This document shows, piece by piece, positions 47,937 to 61,384 of a stretch of DNA of 64,000 bases (positions are counted from its first letter, which is position 1; the number at the start of each line of letters is the position of its first letter). The stretch spans positions 3,430,001 through 3,494,000 of the forward strand of contig CM029126.1 of assembly GCA_016859345.1 (NCBI GenBank), given 5' to 3'. The position numbers and the translations under genes were made by a program. The notes under the pieces are model-generated. The model was given only the letters and a program-made list of their open reading frames with translations. It was not told the DNA's origin and made no database searches. Origin of the DNA: Istiophorus platypterus. Lineage: Eukaryota; Chordata; Actinopteri; Istiophoriformes; Istiophoridae.

Positions 47937-48689
47937 CTTACGGCGTAGGAATAGAGGGATTATTAGATACAATGCACAAGTAAACTCACAGAGATGTAAA
48001 TAGACAATTGGAAAGATACACAAATCAATACCACATAGTAGCTGCTTAAAGTACTTGTTCTTGTTCCTCTGGTATAAATGCTGAGCAGACTGCACCACTA
48101 CTTTACTATATTTGGCCTTGAAACCAAGGATAAACAATATTAGCTGTTCATCATCTGGTTTGCGTTCTGTCATTAAGATTTTTGTAATTTGATTAAACGC
48201 AAAGTTATTTAATATTATGCTCCATGATCACAGTAGAACTTGGCTCAAGTAGGACATCTCAACAAGACAGTGCTTCAAGATTAGGTAAAGCAGGACTTTA
48301 TATAACTGACACACTGTGATGTTGGTGCTTTCAGGGGCCAGCCCCCCGGGGGGGGGGGGGGGGGTCCTCAGGTCCAGTTTGCCATTTTGCTGAGTTGCAG
48401 GTGTAGCAGGAAAACGTCAACAAAGACCATTTCAACAGTTTAACCTACCGTCTAAAGCTGTTTACAAAGTATATTAAACTGCGTGTGACCATGTGGTGGA
48501 GAAGACCCAATGGTAACTGACTACGAACAAACTTTAAAAACATTGAGAGCCTGTAGCCACACTAGCAACAGAGCAGTGCTTAGTGCTAAAAGCCAGTGAC
48601 AATGGTGTGATCTTTACCATGTTCACAATCTTACACTCAATTTACAGCTGAGGCTGATGGGAGTGTCACTACTTAAGCAGGTACTTTGT

Positions 48690-49022
48690 CCTAAACCAAA
48701 GTATTTGACAAATTCTGTTTCGATCTGTTGGTGGCGCTAAAGGAATGTCAAGGGATCAACAAAGTTATCAGAATACTTGATCTGGGAGCTGTGAATGTCT
48801 GTAGCAAACTTTATGCCAATGCGTTGAGTAGATGTTGAGATATTTCACTGGACCAGGGTAAACTTAGAAAGAGAAAGGCACTGGGTCAGCAACGTCATGA
48901 GGGTACATCCCCTGGGGTCCATGGATTGGACAATATCTAATCCATCCAATCCATTCGATAGTTTTTGAGATATTTTAGTCTGGACCGAGACCAACTGACC
49001 ACCGGCAACAAGCATGGCTAAA
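48690..49022. repeat. Teleost dispersed repeat (GTTTTTGAGATATTTTAGTCTGG family)
   Basis: Contains AACTTTATGCCAATGCGTTG, GTTGAGATATTTCACTGGAC and GAGATATTTTAGTCTGGACC, and ends near CAAGCATGGCTAAAA. This is a common non-autonomous element in fish. Its two similar GAGATATTT halves give the 69-residue chance frame on the minus strand. A shorter relative (TACAAAATTTCATGCCGATC, then AGAGATATCATATGAG) lies in each triplicated unit. Confidence 0.65.
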
Positions 49023-49926
49023 AGTGCCAACCACTGAAACATACACCTCATCCAAGTAAAAAAAAAATCAAAGATGACATTCCCATGATCATTTCTCTGA
49101 AGGCTGGTGAGGCAGTATTAACCCCCCCCCCCCCCCCCAACACAGCCCAAGAAAACGCTGACTACAACAACAAAAACCCCAACATGCCAGGACCTTATTT
49201 AGTCACAGGCTCTCGTCATCATGATCAGACTCTGCTGTCTGAAGTCGCTGCCACCACACTGCCCCACTGCCAAAGGAGTCCCTCATTCACATGTAGGGCA
49301 GGACACTGGCTGGGGTGGTGGTGGTGGGGGGGGGGGTCTGTTACTCTTACTCCTTGACTGGTAATGTATCGCCAGATTTCCATCAGAAAAGAAGCCAATG
49401 GTCCCGTTCTGATCAGCAGCATTCCTCAGAGCCTCATTAGTAAACTAGACGCTGCCAGAACGATTCATTTAGACTTCACCCCCCCCACCACCCCATTCGC
49501 CACCCAGCCCCCTCCCTCGCTTCTCTCTTTTTTCCTTTTGGTTTCAATCCCTCCTTTTCAGGCGGCTTTGTAAGGCACACTGTGAGCCTGTGTGCGTGCA
49601 TGCATGTAAATCTAAATTAAGAGCACTTGTGCCATTTCCTTTTGTGTGCACACATATGTGTCACTGTGCAGTTCAGGTTTTTTTCTTTCCTTTTTTTGTG
49701 TGTATTCCTTTGTGCGTGCTTGCAAATCCACGTGTGCATTTCTGATGTCCATCCAAGCATTTCCATGTGGGTGTGTGTGCGTTTTTGCATACATAAATGC
49801 AACACATTTGTGTTTGTGTGTGTGTGTTTGTGTGTGAGTGCGTGTGCATGTGCATGCCTCCATCACGCACCGCTGAGTGTGTGTGTGTGTGTGTGTGTGT
49901 CTGTGTGTGTGTATGTGTGCAGCCTG

Positions 49927-49998
49927 CGTCAGCCAATCGCGGCGTCTCCTCCAGGATCCCAACACCATCATTCCACCACATCGTCAGCCAATCGCGTG
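49927..49998. promoter_or_regulatory. Pair of identical CCAAT-box elements
   Basis: The 15-mer CGTCAGCCAATCGCG occurs at 49927 and again at 49982, 55 bases apart, with CCAAT in the context bound by NF-Y. No gene start is otherwise evident next to it, so promoter function is only suggested. Confidence 0.3.
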
Positions 49999-52780
49999 CT
50001 GATGGTGAATCCTAAGTCCCAGCAGGTTCGACTTGGAACAGCGGAGAGAAAAAGAGAGAAAAAGAGAGAGAGAGAGAGAGATGGAGAAAATCTTGACTCG
50101 CCTTCACATGTTCTCTGTTTTACAGGGTTTTTTTCTTGCCCCCTTTCTTACACTCTCAGTGGCCTCCACACACACTTTAAACCCTGTTGAGCACTTTTTC
50201 CTTCTTTGTTTTATGAGCTGCAATAAGAGCAAGGCTGCATGAATTTTGGATAAGATGAAAATGCATTGACTCAAAAAATATGTAGTATAATTCTGAGGGT
50301 TTTTTTTTAACTGATTGTTTTCTACTTGAGTATTTTATGCCAATTTCTAAATCTACTACACTACATCCTAGAATGCAGCACCGACCTCATACTCCACTAC
50401 ATCGTCCGATATTTGCAGTTTGTAAATACTTTGCAGATTATTATTTAACACGCAAAGCATAATCAGTTAAAATATGATGCTGATGACGCTATGGATTAAA
50501 CTGGTGGATCCCATCTCCTGGTTTTATCTCGAGGTCTTGAGTTGTTAAACAGGATAGAGAAGGAGTAAAACACATCATATTTTTGGTTTGTTGTGAAATG
50601 CTGTATAGTTTCACCTCCTCCTTTCTCCAACATTTGTTTAAAATATGAAAGAAAAATTTTCTAGACATATTCAACCTTTGACAAAGCTAAAGCCTGCTTC
50701 AAGACTCAAAAAGCTTGGGAATCGCTATATTAAGTTACTCAGTTAAAATAAAACTTAAATTACCTGGCACCATTAAGATACTGTTTCTACTTTGCATAAT
50801 GTATTGATTTATTGTAATTCCCAATTAATTGAATGCATCAGAATCAATAAATACAATAATGTATAAAAAAGACACTTTCTGTGGAGCCTGTTATGAAAAA
50901 TATGGGCTGTAAATTTGATATTTAAGCACATTTTGCTGCCAACGCTTCTGTGTTTTTATTGAACCCGCGGTAACAGCTGTCTAGAAGCAGGAGAAACCAG
51001 TTGCAAACACAACACTGACATATTGTGCTGATGTAGCAATGTTAGCATTGACATGCAGGCCTGTTTTTGCCACCTTTTGAATGTGAACGTGGCCACGATC
51101 AATCGTTAACCCCAAAAAATACCGATTATAGTGAAATTCTGATTCCCTGCTGATTCAAAGACGAGAAACTAAAATCTGACTGAAGTTACGAAGAGGTCAG
51201 TGTGTTTGTGTGTGTGTGTGTGCGTGTGTGCATGCGTGTGTGTGTGCTTGCGCTGCAAAACAACTGCAAGTGACAGCTGGACTGCTGTGCGGCAGCGGAT
51301 TGGGGCCATCAGATGAGATCACAGGGTGTAACAGGGTGTAACGCTGAACCTAATATTGGATCATTTTTCCCGGATAAAACGATGACCGAATGAAACGTTT
51401 TGGTCTCATTCCTACGACTGGTTTCTCTTCATCTACACTCTTGGGTTGTGTGGAGATCCGGCGACGTGTGAGGTCACGTTCATGCAGATATATAGAAAAT
51501 TTCTAAAGGGTTCACAAACTTTTAAGCACCACTGCAGATGACAGCAAAGCTGCATAAGAGTCACTTAATCTGCCTTGGCTATTCATCTGCCCGTGTGTGT
51601 GTGTGTGTGTTTGTGCATGTGTTTGCGCATGCTGATGAACCCGGAGGTCACCGGGTTCATCGGGTCCATTTTCGCTCAGACGGTAGCATCCGACTGGGTT
51701 TCCATGGCAACCGTGCTCCCTCCGTCCGAAGATGCGCGACACCGCCGCCAACAGCGGATGAGTTAGAGAGAGAGAAGGGGAGGGAGGAGTCAGGGACGTG
51801 GCGCAAAATGTTCAAAAGGTCAGCGGCTATTGAAAACTACCACACACAAAAACGCGCACACTCGCTAAGCTGACAGGGGGTTAATGTGTCCTTTTACTGC
51901 TGCGATAAACGCAGATCAACCACTTTGTCTTCTCTCGGATGGATCAGGAGTAATGATGCCGGTGTCCCTTTTTTTCCCCCCTCAAACCAAACTTCCGATT
52001 ACTCTGTGGAGTCTATAGCATATTTGACCTTTGACCTCTTTAACCCAATACCTAGAATGCGCCGGCCCACCTGTACAGTACAGGACTTAGATGTTAGAAA
52101 AACAAAAAGTAAAAATTAAAATTAGCTGAGGAGTGCGGGGTCTTTATCCCTGGCCAGGTAAAAGCTCATTCAAGTCAACTTTGTGAGCACTCATCTAGTG
52201 TTTCAAAGCTAAACACACAATTGAGGTGTGTTCGTGGACCTGTTTTACATTGTGAGACAAGTATTAAATAGCTAAGAGTCAAGTGTGGAGTCAGTGTTTG
52301 ATGAAGCTTGCCTCTCAACAGCGTAGTGTTGAAAATCTTGGTGCATTTAAAAAAATCCTCTGCCTTCGCTTGACCCTAAATAAATCAGAGCATCAGTTAA
52401 AAAAGCGACGATACTGTTGTTTCCACAATGTCTGACTGATGGCAGCAAAGAGAGCTTAGAAACAAAGATGAAGATAAAATAAAATTAAAATGTAAAAATG
52501 ACGACAGTGTTGTGTCTTTCTGCTCCTGAGCTGCGATGTCGGTTTGATCCCTGAGTAATTTTAAGAATTTATTGTTGTATTAAACTGCTTTTTCTCTTCA
52601 ATCTCATAAACTTGCACATAAAGGTTCGGTCCGTCACAGCTTTTACTCTCGGGGGGATGACGCCACCTCCCCCACCCGGCTTCACTTCTCTCTCTTGGTA
52701 ACGTAATGCCCACTTGTTGCCATGGCGTCGGCTGGTGCTTATGGCTTCGCCTGTTTCAGCTCTGAGCACTGTCCTCTGGT

Positions 52781-52820
<40 letters not shown>

Positions 52821-53371
52821 TTGTATTTGTGTGGAAGTGTGTTTGTGTGTTTGTGTGTGTGTGTGTATAAGCATGTGCGGTCATGTGCTACTGCGTGTGT
52901 CAACATCCTCAAGAGTCTATATATGTGTGTGGTGCATGTGTGTGTGAGTGTGTGTCTGTGTGTGTTTGTGTGTGTGTTGGTGTGTGAGACAGGCTGATGG
53001 GAATAAAAGGGGGCGATAATCACTGCTGCTGCTGTTTTTTTGAAACTTGAAAACCAAGTGCCGTTTCCTTTTTGCGATTTGAAAAAAGTCTTTTCTTCTG
53101 TCTTCTGGGGGCTGAAATGCTCCCTTGTCCCCCACCCCCTCCCTTTATTTAATTGAAGAAAGAGAAGGGGGCAACCCGACCTACCCCCACCCACCACCCA
53201 TTAACAACACATCCAACCCTGGGAAGGACCCCCCCCCCCACCACCACCACCACCACCACCACCACAATACCGCCGCTTAACCCGGTGCGTTCTCGGGATC
53301 CAATGGGGGAAACCCGACAAAGGCCTGGCGTTGGTGCGGCCTCATCTGAGACCCATTCAGGGCTGTTTATG

Positions 53372-53408
<37 letters not shown>

Positions 53409-53707
53409 GTTACTTCTATCCTTGTGGGAACAAATTTGAGGTTCATACTCATAGAGTGAGGGCATTTTTGAAAGAGAAAAGATTCGGTCCAGCCGAACGC
53501 TGACACAGAACAATTAAGACTTGGGGCTCGGGTGGGAGTTAGAGCTCTAGACCTGGGACCTTGACCTCACATATGGGAAAAATCACAAAAAAATAGGAAT
53601 TAAGACTTGACACAGACTTGACTGCCTTAAGTCTTGACCCTATAAAGACCTGCCTCCATAAAGACTTGGGTTTTGAAATTCTGAGGTCGTAAAATCTTGA
53701 AACAATA

Positions 53708-53800
53708 AAAAAAAAATCTATATCTATATCTATATCTATATCTAGATCTATCTCTCTCTCTCTATATATAAATATACATATTTATATATATAAGACAGAG
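53708..53800. repeat. (ATCTAT)n / (TA)n simple repeat
   Basis: Five ATCTAT units followed by CT and TA runs in the spacer between the unidentified exon and CSPG5. Confidence 0.85.
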
Positions 53801-54286
53801 ACAGGCAGGTCTTGCGTATTTCATTTTTAGAGGTATTGCTTTAAAAGGAAATGGTGAAATGGTGAAAAGTTCTCAGATTCTGAATGATTTTAACAGTTAG
53901 CTATGACAACCTGAGAGACTTGGATCTTGAATTATTTTCACATGAGGACTCGTTACTGGACTTGGACATGCACTCATATGCTCTTGAGACTTGTCCTAAA
54001 TGACTTGAGTCCTGACATAGACTTGTTTGGAATGACTTCAGACCCACGTTTGTAATGGATTTTACTGACTTAAGACTCAGCTTCAATTTCTCCCCGAATG
54101 ACTTGAGCCAGATGTGGATGTGAATGTTCCCAGGTGGTAACCACAGCTTAATACCACCTATATACAGATACTCAGTGGTTCATTTTTCTTGCAGTGACAC
54201 GTCTGGTACAAGCCTTAAGAAGATGTGTTTTTCATCTCGCTCAGTTCATTTAGTGAGTGTTATTAATATGCATTTGTGAGCTTGTC

Positions 54287-54332
<46 letters not shown>

Positions 54333-54726
54333 CGTGTGTGTCCAGCTGGAAGAAGCAAAGCGTCTCTGGAAGCAGGAGACATGCAGAAGCAGCAGACTGG
54401 CTCCTGGTGTTTGTCCTTTTGATTTATGGGCTGTGAGGAGAATTTTTTTCCAACATTGGACCAACTGTCGGCTCTGAAGATGGTGAAACTCAAAGTCACA
54501 TCATCGACTCTCTGACTCTGTTTCACTGCCTTGGTCTTTCTGTCTGGTTGCTCTGCAGCTAAGGTCCATCCATGTAATATGAGAAAACTTTCCATGCTGA
54601 AATTTTGAATGACTTTGTCCTATGCGTACTGGACCAAATAGCAGTTGTTGTGTCAAAACCTTGTAGTTCTAAAATTCCTACTTTTCCTAAATGCAGTAAA
54701 CACGCGCCCTGCCCCGCTTATCACCA

Positions 54727-54960
54727 GCTCCTCTTATTAGTTACTCCAGAGCTTTCAATCAATTTTCTTGGCCTTCATCAGCAGTTTGAAATGTCTAAAT
54801 GTGACAGAGAGGGTTTAGCTCTTGTCCTGTAAAATAAATTCTGAAATTCTGGTCTTGTGATAAGAGCTAAACCCTCTCTATGACAACTGAAACAATTGGA
54901 TCTGCCGATGAGGCCAAGAAATGTGGCTGAAAGATCTGGTATAGCCAAATAAGAGGAGCT
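54727..54960. repeat. Imperfect inverted repeat (fold-back element)
   Basis: Arms of roughly 100 bases face each other around a ~30-base loop near 54830-54860. AGAGGGTTTAGCTCTT (54809) pairs with AAGAGCTAAACCCTCT (54865). TCTTGGCCTTCATC (54767) pairs with GATGAGGCCAAGA (54907). AGCTCCTCTTATTAG (54727) pairs with AAATAAGAGGAGCT (54947). It may be a MITE remnant; no terminal duplication was identified. Confidence 0.75.
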
Positions 54961-55304
54961 TTTTTGTCAAAACGATAATTATGTGTTTAAAAATGTAAAA
55001 AAATTAATTTAATAGAAAGCTACGGAAAAAGCCAAATAAGTGGAACCTGTGTTATTTTCTCTTAACATGAAGTATGTAAGTAAAGAATTTAGCTTTTAAC
55101 AGTAATATAATCTATAGGAAACACCTATTTACGGCTGGTGCAGGGTGTCTAAATCTGATTGTGTGTGTCTGTGTTTGTTTGTGTGTAAGCAGGGAGGCAC
55201 ATGTACAACGAGGATCTAAGAAGCTGCGTTCAAAGCCATGCAGAGAGCGTCAGGGAAAAAGGGGGCTGGGGGGGCAGTGCAACACTGAGGAAAACACAGG
55301 AACC

Positions 55305-56290
55305 ATAGAGGTCATGTTAAAAAGGTTTATTTCAACAACTGTCTGAATCTCGTTTGTTTATTCTCTGTTCGGAGTCCCAAAAAAGTACAAAATAAAAAAA
55401 CAAAACAAAAAAAAACAAACGAAAAAACAAGTACATCAAAGGATTAGAAATCACATCAATGAAAACCAAGACACGTTGTGTTGTTTCTCTTCAAATCAAT
55501 CCAAGCAAATTTTTTCCCAATATTTATACATACTCACTGAATTAGTCAGACAAACATCAAAACCTCTCAGTAGCTTTATCTTAACTTCTTTTCTTTCTTT
55601 TTTTTTTTTACAATGACGTTTTACATACGTTTTAAACTTCTGTATGATTTCTTTCTTTTTTACAAAATACACCAATGCAGGCAGGGGAAGGTGTGTACGT
55701 GTGTGTTTACATATAAGCGTGTTTATGTTTTCATCTTTTTCACTGTATGTGTATGATGTTTACTATGTGTGTGTATTATTTGTGTGTCTGTGTGTATGTA
55801 TGTGCAGGTAAGAGAGATAAGGGAGAGTAGAGTGACATCAACAAGGAGGCGCGGGGCAGGGCGGGGCTGCGAAACAGGGGAGTGAGTGGTTGTAAGGGGT
55901 GTCGCAAGGTGGCGGCAGGGTGAGGCTGGCGGCGAGGGGCGGGGGGTGGGGTTACTCTCAGCCTGGACAGTAGCGGCGGCGATGGTGGAGGTGGTGGTGG
56001 TTTAAGTTGGGGTTTTTTTGCAGCGGCCTGGGCCGCTTGGTGGCAGTGTTGCCGTGTCAGAGACAGTTGCAGACTGGGTTGGTTGGCTGGTACGTTGATA
56101 GGCTGGTCGGTTTGGTCAGTCGGTTGGTTGGTTGACCGGCTGGGCGCACTTGGCAGTGGAGGGGACGGAGAGTAGGGTGGGGGTTCTGGGAGGGGAGGGG
56201 GATCCCATTGCCGGCGCACCTTGTCGTTTTCCGTGGGTTGGTGTTGTCAGGTTGCAGGGGGTTGTTTTGTTTTTTTTGTTTTTTTATTTT
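55305..56290 (-). other. cspg5: CSPG5 3' UTR
   Basis: About 1 kb from the CSPG5 stop to a pair of AATAAA signals. Its first half is unusually C- and pyrimidine-rich on the sense strand (CCT/CCA/CAAC runs at 55850-56280). That produces a long Pro-rich chance frame with no family resemblance. Confidence 0.65.
55326..55362 (-). terminator. CSPG5 polyadenylation signals (two AATAAA)
   Basis: AATAAA on the minus strand at 55362-55357 and 55331-55326. They are the first good signals after the CSPG5 stop and are followed by G/T-rich sequence in the sense direction. Confidence 0.6.
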
Positions 56291-56458
56291 TCACATCATG
56301 TTGTTCTGCAGTGAGTTTACCTCCGAGGAGTTCTCCTCGCCCAGGACCTTGTGGTTCTCGTGTTTGGGGGTCAGGGAGTTGTGGATGTTGAGGGAGTCGT
56401 CCTCCTTGGGCGGGGCCTTCACCGGGTCCTCCAGTTTGTTCTGGGAATTCGGATCATC
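56291..56458 (-). CDS. cspg5: CSPG5 (neuroglycan C/CALEB) terminal coding exon
   Basis: CSPG5 is a neural transmembrane chondroitin-sulfate proteoglycan with an EGF-like domain. This exon encodes the last 55 residues of its cytoplasmic tail. It reads DDPNSQNKLEDPVKAPPKED, DSLNIHNSLTPKHENHKVLG, EENSSEVNSLQNNMM, then TGA. This parallels the human/chick tail (DDPSAPHK..., ...EEE.FNIQNS.SPK.E..., ...VNCLQNNLT). Acceptor GGGTAG precedes 56458, phase 0, as at the human DDP boundary. The extracellular, EGF and membrane exons must lie to the right, outside the window. Confidence 0.9.
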   Translation of the reverse strand, partial: DDPNSQNKLEDPVKAPPKEDDSLNIHNSLTPKHENHKVLGEENSSEVNSLQNNMM

Positions 56459-59400
56459 CTACCCAGAGAGGGGTGGAGGGGTGGGGGGTAGAGAGTATAT
56501 TTAGAACCACAGTGACAGGCATCATTTGTCTTGTTCAGCAGCGACTTTGAAGTAGCCAACTGATAGAAAACCTGTGAATTATTTTATAGCCTCTAGGGCT
56601 ATAAAAATCTTTACTAAAACTAGTAGCAAAGGTAACCAACCCTTTTTCCCAAGAAACTATGTCCATATTGGACGATTCCGCCCTCTATGTCCAGTGCCAA
56701 TGTTCAGTGCCAGTTTTGGACATAGTGCGTCCTTCATGTGGGTGGTGAAGGGTATGGGTTTGGAGGTTGGGTGTTGGGCGGGTATGTAGTTCTTCTGACT
56801 GTTTTGCTGAAGCCTAAGGGGTTGTATTCTTTTCATTAACTGTTACTGTGGTGTTTCCTTATTCCTACCCAAATGTTTCAGTTGTCTAACCCTAACCATA
56901 CCTTAACCATAGATCTTTCCCATAAACAGATCTTGTAGAGAGTGGTAATCTTTAAAAATTTTGGCACTGGACATAATCCAATGTCTGGCAGAATCATCCA
57001 ACTGGTGATTGGGTTAAAGAAAACACAGATGACCTTTGGCTCAATATGCTTCTGAAAAATCCCAAATCTTTGGATTTGTCTTTGATTTCATGCACTGCAA
57101 CCGATTTTCCATGTCCCACCCTCATGCTTTAAAGAACTACACCAGTGTGTTTGCCCCTAAAACACAGCAGTATTTTTTGATATGAAATTTATGAAATATA
57201 TTTGAATTTAAGTATAAAGACTAGAACATAAGATAAATAGATTCATGAACACTGGTATGATCCTTTAGAGACTGCAAGACTGCAGCAAAATACCATAAAA
57301 TATTCAAGAAAATAAAATTGTAGCTGCTTCAGTTTCAGGCATTTCGGTGATTTTGGAGGCTCCACTGTTTGACAATCATCATGCTTGGCTGGCATGTTGT
57401 GTTTGGTTGAGGAGACAGCGAGGTGAACTGCATGAGCGACCCCCCCTCACCCCAGGCAACCCAGGAAGCACATGCACATCCACATGCAATACCCTTACAA
57501 ACAACGGACCCCATGTAATCGCTCATGCAGAACGCCGTATCTCCTCCTGCTTCACCTCCTGTTTTCCATCGATTGTCCCAAAAACAAAAAAAACACAAAA
57601 AAAAAACAATCAGCCACAAAATAAAACTGCCCAGCCTCCGCCAATTATCTTTGGGTACCACCGTCATACATACCCAAACAGTCACTGGCAGGGGAAAAGA
57701 AAAAATAAAACGTGTTTTTGAGTTTCTGTTTAAGTCATCTGAATTTAATTAAGGTCAGGAGGGGGGAATTGATCTCCGAGTCCGTTTTAGCTCAGTTTTT
57801 CCAGCCTCTTATCCCCATTAATACTGCATGGCATCATCGACCCTGCTGTGCTGAGGCATCCTGGGGCGTCCACAGAAACAGGCAGACACCCAGGCCGAGT
57901 GTGGTGAGATAGGCACTGTCATTCAGGCACGCAGGTTGGCAAGTTCGCACATGTGTGCACGCAAACAGGCACATACACACACACACACACACACACAAAC
58001 ACATCAAACTCCAGACCCTGAGGCCTTGGCCATTCACTAACACACCCTAATTGAATGTTTGCGTTCGGATTCAATGGCACTTTTAGAAAAAGGAAGAGCA
58101 GTGAGAGCATTTACCCGCTGGCCGTTGGCCTAGATAGTAACTTCAGGCAGGACGTGCGGATATGTCACTTCCATGGTTACGGGGTAGGGGCCCTCTGTCC
58201 TCCCGTCAGCGTGAAACTGGAAAATGTTTTTGTTTGTTTGTTTGTTTGTTTGTTCGTTGGATTTCATTGGCGTTGTGCATGGGTGGAAGGGGTGGGGGGT
58301 GCTCGCGGGCGGTGATAGGGAGTCACGGAGTCACAAAGACTTTAGAAGTAGGTGTCGTTTTGGGGGAGCGGGAACAGAGATAAACAGGGGTTCTGATGGC
58401 GATGATGATGATGGTGGAGGCACGTGGACAGTTCCTAGTGTCCTTTTGACTTTTAGTGGGGCTGGGGATTAGTGGATTGTAATTTTGCTAAAAGTTGCAA
58501 CATAATGAACTGAGTTAATTTAAGGTGGAATTATCGTCACTGTGGAATTGTTTGACTCGGGGATGGTGCTGTTGTGTCAAGAGAAACAACAGAAGCCTTT
58601 GGCATTTATGGAAGAAGGGAACCCCCCCCCCCCCCAACATATCATTCTCATGAAAGCCCCTAGATGGAGATATTTTTGGTGACAATAACATTGTTTGAAG
58701 GGTATATGTTTTTTTTTGTTTTTGGTTGTAGAATATTGGACAAAGTTGGTGAAAACGGGTGCCATCTAGGCATTTAATGCTTTTTATTGTGTTTAGTTCT
58801 GATATTCATGGTCCCAAGAAGGGGAATCCCGATGACTTTGATGAGCCCCTGACTTCTTCTCCTCTAGCGCCACCATGAGGCAGACATATTTTGTTTTTGA
58901 GAAGTCAGATCAGTCATTAATATTCAAGTGTTACACCAGAGCGCTTTTAGTTAGGTGAAAGGGTAAATCGCCACTTGATTAGGAAGAAGATCCTCTTCAC
59001 AGGAAGTGGTGGGGTTTATGAGAAATATGGTCCTAAATTTCGCTTCCAATCATCTCAATCACCCTGCATAGAAATTATGCCACAATGTCAACTTATTTGG
59101 CAATTATGCATGTACATGTATGATGTATCTTAAAACTGAAATGTGCAGAGTAACATCCGTATCAATTTTCTCTGGTTTGGCGTCAGTATGCAGGCAGGTG
59201 CTCTGAGAGTTTGTGTTTTTATCTGGATCAGTGTTGATTTTTTCTTCATCTTCAGCTGTTTCCCTGCAGCTGATTAAATGTGTTTTGCATTTGCAGTGTT
59301 TGGGAGTCGTAAATGTGCTTGGGCACATACGTTTGAGATTAAAATATTTGTAATGGTGAGTGTGTGCACGAGCCTGTAATAACCCGCCTGCACTTGTTGC

Positions 59401-60625
59401 ACGACTCCACGTGTGCATGCATAAAGGCTTGTTTGTAGTTTGTTTTTCCATTTATTGGCTGGCCTCTTTTTCCCTGAGTATAAAGTACACGGGTCTGTAT
59501 TAGGTTTGTGTTTGCTTTCGAGAGTGGGTATGTGTCAGGCTTCTATGCATACTGTGAAATGTATGTGTTTGTGTAGAGAGTAGGCATTGGAGTAAAATGA
59601 GGTCATGATACAGCTTCTTTTGATTTCTTTAAACATCCTGGAGTTCATCTGTGCATCATGGCACCAAGGTGAGAAATTAACCAACTGGAGGTCGGCAAAA
59701 ATAAGATTTTTCAGAGATGTCAAGTTACTCTTTGCTGAAGTCATCTCACATTTTCATATAAAATTTAAGTTTTCCTCCAAAAATATTTGAATAATGTTTT
59801 GTTTTTTGTTTTTTTTTTTTGTTTGGCAAAACTAAAAAACTTCCAGACGGCCAAAGGCAAAAAAAAAAAGTCACGCTGTGATTGACAAGCGATGAGAAAC
59901 AAAGATGGAGAAAACAATCCAGATTTTTTTGAAACAAAGGTTTTTCACATCACTTTAATAATGATGATGACGACCTGTAAGAAATCACAGCTTTCACCTG
60001 GAATCTAGTCGCTCTGGATGGTTCTGGATGGCATTTTTCTATTCCCGCTACATAAAGGATCATGTTTTCAAATTGAAAGGAAAATTTACCTTTTTTTTTA
60101 ACCTATAATTCCCCTTCCTTCATTCCTGACTAGGGTCAATTCAGTTATGAGCATTCGGTCTGAGCAACGATTCAGTCGATTGGAAATGAAATCCTCTTAG
60201 AAATTACAGCCGGCTCTGTCCCAGTCAATTTATTTTCTGTGTTGAATTTATTTAGTATTGACAGAAAAAAAAAACAATTCCATTTCCCTGTTTGCTGCCC
60301 AGTGGAGCAGGCGGGAAGGCCAGACTCTGCAGAATTATCGTGGAGGAAAGATTGAGGACAAGCGGGTTCAATCTGCTGCAGCGAATGAAACACAAAAGCG
60401 TTCTATTACTTTGGGGAAACATAAGTGCTTTTTTTGTTATTGTGCAGAAATGACTGGATGGTGTGAGTGCGTGTGTGTGTGTGTGTGTGTTTGTCTTGGG
60501 TCTATGCAAAATGTCTGAGTTTACATGTTTTCTTTTGTTTGTGTGTGTGTTTCAATTTCTCAGTACATTCAGCCTTTTCTGAAGGCGTTTACTTCCTCCA
60601 TTAAGTGTGTGTATGCGTGTATGCG

Positions 60626-60664
<39 letters not shown>

Positions 60665-60815
60665 GCAGAGGTGGTACCACCACGGCTGTCTGGTGTGACG
60701 AGGTCTTCACAAGGTCAATAAATTTCTGCGGCAGGGCTGGTGCTGTTTTTATGTCTGTTTATGATTGGGTTTTTCTGATTTTACCTCGAGGCCCTGCAAC
60801 TTCAGTGTGTGCATG

Positions 60816-60832
60816 CATGCGTGCGTGCGTGC

Positions 60833-60882
<50 letters not shown>
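60816..60882. repeat. (GCGT)n(GT)n microsatellite
   Basis: GCGT units followed by about 22 GT units, in the intron between the two CSPG5 exons. Confidence 0.9.
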
Positions 60883-60884
<2 letters not shown>

Positions 60885-61287
60885 AAGGGCAATTTCACAC
60901 AATTTTTGCGACTTTTTCTTTTTTTATGTATATCTCAACAGGGGTTCACATGTGTCCTTTTTTCCTTTTTTGTGGCAGGTAATGAATTTTCTTCATTTTG
61001 TTTCAGTTGTGCTCCTGCTCTCAGTTCTTGACCTTTAAAATTCTGCTCCAGGTTCAGCTGTATTGTTGCTAACAGCATTATCTCAGCATCTCAGAAGATA
61101 ATAAACTGTCTGAGAATCAGCACAATTAGCAGCTGAAAAAATGCCGAGTAAACCAAAAGCTCCAGTTACCACCATGAGCTATAGTGCTGTCTCTGTTTTC
61201 AGAAAATAATAGCTTTTTTGTTTTACAGAGACCACTCCTTTGTAAGAATTTCTTCAATTTATGCTACTTGATGCTGTCTTTTATATA

Positions 61288-61323
<36 letters not shown>

Positions 61324-61384
61324 GACAGGTCTCTGGACACAGGGCCAGACTCCTTCCCTTCCTACATAGTAGCAAAAAATGATG

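Larger units (their letters stand above)
49023..55304. other. Repeat-rich spacer or intron, no coding exon identified
   Basis: Contains many GT/CA runs (49800-49915, 51200-51245, 52780-52870, 53370-53405, 54290-54330), paired CCAAT elements, CCACCA repeats at 53240-53270 and the fold-back element. A small G+C-rich patch at 51640-51780 has an ATG in good context on each strand but no convincing exon. Confidence 0.55.

Noticed and set aside
48000..48173. N-terminal extension of the 47619 exon to an ATG at 48173
   Set aside because: Composition becomes A+T-rich and intron-like above 47940, and an acceptor is present there; the extension is probably read-through of intron.
55776..56219. Pro/Ser/Gln-rich 147-codon frame on the minus strand
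   Set aside because: Falls in the CSPG5 3' UTR, low complexity, no acceptor or family match.
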